From assembly GCF_002483235.1 (NCBI RefSeq), contig NZ_DLHN01000021.1:124001-188000 (forward strand): DNA of 64,000 nt. Reading direction: 5' to 3'. Positions within the stretch are counted from its first letter, which is position 1. Every line of letters starts with the position of its first letter. The position numbers and the translations under genes are program-made. The notes under the pieces are model-generated. The model saw only the letters and a program-made list of their open reading frames with translations, was not told where the DNA came from and ran no database searches. Shown piece by piece: positions 62,575 to 64,000 of the stretch. Source of the DNA: Pedobacter glucosidilyticus. Lineage in GTDB: Bacteria; Bacteroidota; Bacteroidia; Sphingobacteriales; Sphingobacteriaceae.

Positions 62575-63579
62575 ATGAAGTATACTTTTACCTTTTTAAT
62601 GAGCTTGTTTGTTACAAGCATTTCATTTTCACAAACCAATGTTTTTCCATTAGATGGAAATGTGGGTATAGGGACTTTAACACCATTTCAGAAATTAGAA
62701 GTTTCAGGAGGAATAGGTTTTTCTAATCAAAATTCTCAAGATAAGAAACTTTATTCTCCAGCAGATGGAACACTAGAGTGGATGACACATAATGCTGCTG
62801 TTGAACATGGTTTTGCTATAAGTCATCAAGGTTTTAAAACCGTTTATCTAAATACCTCGGGTATAAGTTATTTTAATGGCGGTAATATTGGTATAGGAAC
62901 TACTAGTCCAGTGAGTTTATTGGATATTAGAGGCAGATTAACAGTTCCTGAAATATCATTTGCACTAAATGGTACGGACGATTCTGATCCTTATAGATTA
63001 AGAAAAGTTCAATCATCATCTAATGTTAATTGGCTTGAGTTACAATTGAATGATGATTACAATGAATCTTTCAGAATTTATGGAAATTCTTGTGAAGGAT
63101 TTAATTGTTTAGAATATAGTGGTAATTTATATCATTCATTTGATGCCTCAGGAAATGTTTATCATAAAGGCAATGTAGGCATAGGTACCACCATTCCAGA
63201 TGAAAAACTTACCGTAAAGGGTAAAATACATGCGGAGGAAGTTCGGGTAGATTTAAATGTACCGGGACCTGATTATGTATTTGAAGAAAACTATCAGCTA
63301 AAATCTCTATCAGAAATACAAGCTTTCATAAAGGAAAATAAACATTTACCAGAAGTTCCCTCTGCTAAAGAAATGGAAGAAAAGGGGATTAATTTGAGTG
63401 AGATGAATATGCTATTATTAAAAAAGGTAGAAGAATTAACCTTACATCTTATCAAACAAGATGAATATTTAAAAGCCAGTCAGTATCAGCAGGAAAATAT
63501 TCTTAAACAGTTGGCCATCCTGATGAAGCGTAATGAAGATTTAGAAAAACAAATTAACCAGTTCATAAAAAATGATTAA
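62575..63579 (+). CDS. Secreted fibre-like protein 4
   Basis: 334 aa with a signal peptide (KYTFTFLMSLFVTSISFSQ). Two GNVGIGT-type stalk repeats before a unique head, then the shared module (VFEENYQLKSLSE variant) and a longer coiled coil. Last 8 bp overlap the next ATG. Confidence 0.85.
   Translation: MKYTFTFLMSLFVTSISFSQTNVFPLDGNVGIGTLTPFQKLEVSGGIGFSNQNSQDKKLYSPADGTLEWMTHNAAVEHGFAISHQGFKTVYLNTSGISYFNGGNIGIGTTSPVSLLDIRGRLTVPEISFALNGTDDSDPYRLRKVQSSSNVNWLELQLNDDYNESFRIYGNSCEGFNCLEYSGNLYHSFDASGNVYHKGNVGIGTTIPDEKLTVKGKIHAEEVRVDLNVPGPDYVFEENYQLKSLSEIQAFIKENKHLPEVPSAKEMEEKGINLSEMNMLLLKKVEELTLHLIKQDEYLKASQYQQENILKQLAILMKRNEDLEKQINQFIKND
63169..63441 (+). repeat. Shared C-terminal module, copy 4 (273 bp)
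   Basis: Most divergent of the four, with E-N replacing Q-D and S replacing P near the middle. Confidence 0.9.
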
Positions 63580-64000
63580 ACATCTACTTTTAGTTTCTTT
63601 ATTTTTTAGTTACTACCTAGTTCATGCACAAACTCAAACCAGAGATAATGCAGGTTTGCAAGGTAATCAAGGTGCAACCTCTGGTTTTTTTGAAACTTAC
63701 CAACCTATTAATTACCCGGCTGGAGCAAGTGATTGGTGGCATTTACTTGATGTTAGACATACTAACCCTAATAATAATTACGCTATGCAATTTTCAGGGT
63801 CTTTTTTTGACCAAGAATTATATTTCCGTAAAACTAATCATAATCCTGCTCAAGCGTGGTCCAGAATACCAACCGAAAATGGTGGTGCATTTACTGTAAA
63901 AGCAAAATCATGGTTTTCTCATGGTAATACAAGTATACAGGGCTATTCATGGACGGATGCTGCTTTAACTACCAACAGTATAGAAATTGTTAATAATGAG
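63572..64000 (+). CDS. Secreted fibre-like protein 5 (partial, C-terminus outside window)
   Basis: First 143 codons only. Signal peptide (IKHLLLVSLFFSYYLVHAQ) and a new head, NAGLQGNQGATSGFFETYQPINYP then SDWWHLLDVRHTNP and ELYFRKTNHNP, resembling a tail-fibre receptor knob region. The start is an ATGATTAA overlap with gene 4, as between genes 2 and 3. Whether the shared module follows cannot be seen. Confidence 0.8.
   Translation, partial: MIKHLLLVSLFFSYYLVHAQTQTRDNAGLQGNQGATSGFFETYQPINYPAGASDWWHLLDVRHTNPNNNYAMQFSGSFFDQELYFRKTNHNPAQAWSRIPTENGGAFTVKAKSWFSHGNTSIQGYSWTDAALTTNSIEIVNNE

Noticed and set aside
63624..63899. 91-codon frame near the right edge
   Set aside because: Runs out of frame within the fibre-like gene starting at 63572, which has a signal peptide and clear coding sense.

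Overview
The window looks like a chromosome segment from a low-GC Bacteroidota, most likely Sphingobacteriaceae (Pedobacter-like). Supporting signs are SusC/SusD pairs, type IX secretion C-terminal signals, a two-protein LytTR system, DUF6266 and RhuM proteins, short A-rich leaders instead of Shine-Dalgarno sites, and a tRNA promoter matching the Bacteroidetes TTTG-N19-TAnnTTTG pattern. The genus is an inference. Both ends cut a gene: mazG at the left, a fibre-like protein at the right.

Layout. 1-20.5 kb is mostly housekeeping and small accessory genes: mazG, an outer-membrane barrel protein, a Tat-signal aldo/keto reductase, mnmD, a rhodanese, an M13 peptidase, valS, an HsdR-N-like protein beside holA, a Fic protein, a VOC protein, an acyltransferase, a YheT-type hydrolase, an EVE protein, a ParD/ParE-like toxin-antitoxin pair and a membrane glycosyltransferase. 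20.6-25.5 kb has a LytTR response regulator with its TPR histidine kinase, a duplicated lipocalin-like lipoprotein unit and a BtuF-like binding protein. 25.4-36 kb alternates core genes (tRNA-Leu, tig, clpP-clpX, amn) with two insertions. A rhuM gene is flanked by 119-bp direct repeats carrying the end of the BtuF-like gene. Two tandem copies of an unknown 187-residue gene are each followed by a copy of the last ~95 bp of amn. These two loci share one unusual architecture: cargo placed behind a core gene whose 3' end is duplicated on the far side.

36.1-58.4 kb is a polysaccharide-utilisation-type locus on one strand: two GHL10 (DigH/YddW-like) glycosidases, a T9SS-secreted protein, SusC, SusD, two lipoproteins, a GH18 enzyme, a metallophosphoesterase fused to a PQQ-type propeller, a NagZ-like GH3, MurQ, a sodium:solute symporter and an FAD/Fe-S D-2-hydroxyacid dehydrogenase. 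Together they read as a peptidoglycan glycan-strand/MurNAc pathway: outer-membrane capture, glycan cleavage, MurNAc import, ether cleavage by MurQ, and oxidation of the D-lactate released. No MurNAc kinase and no dedicated regulator is in the window. A TGCGTTTTTA-type motif recurs in front of three of its genes.

58.4-59.9 kb is gene-free and full of decayed interspersed repeats. From 59.9 kb to the end runs a tandem array of at least five secreted fibre-like proteins. Four of them carry an almost identical 273-bp C-terminal module attached to unrelated N-terminal halves, which suggests recombination or gene conversion.
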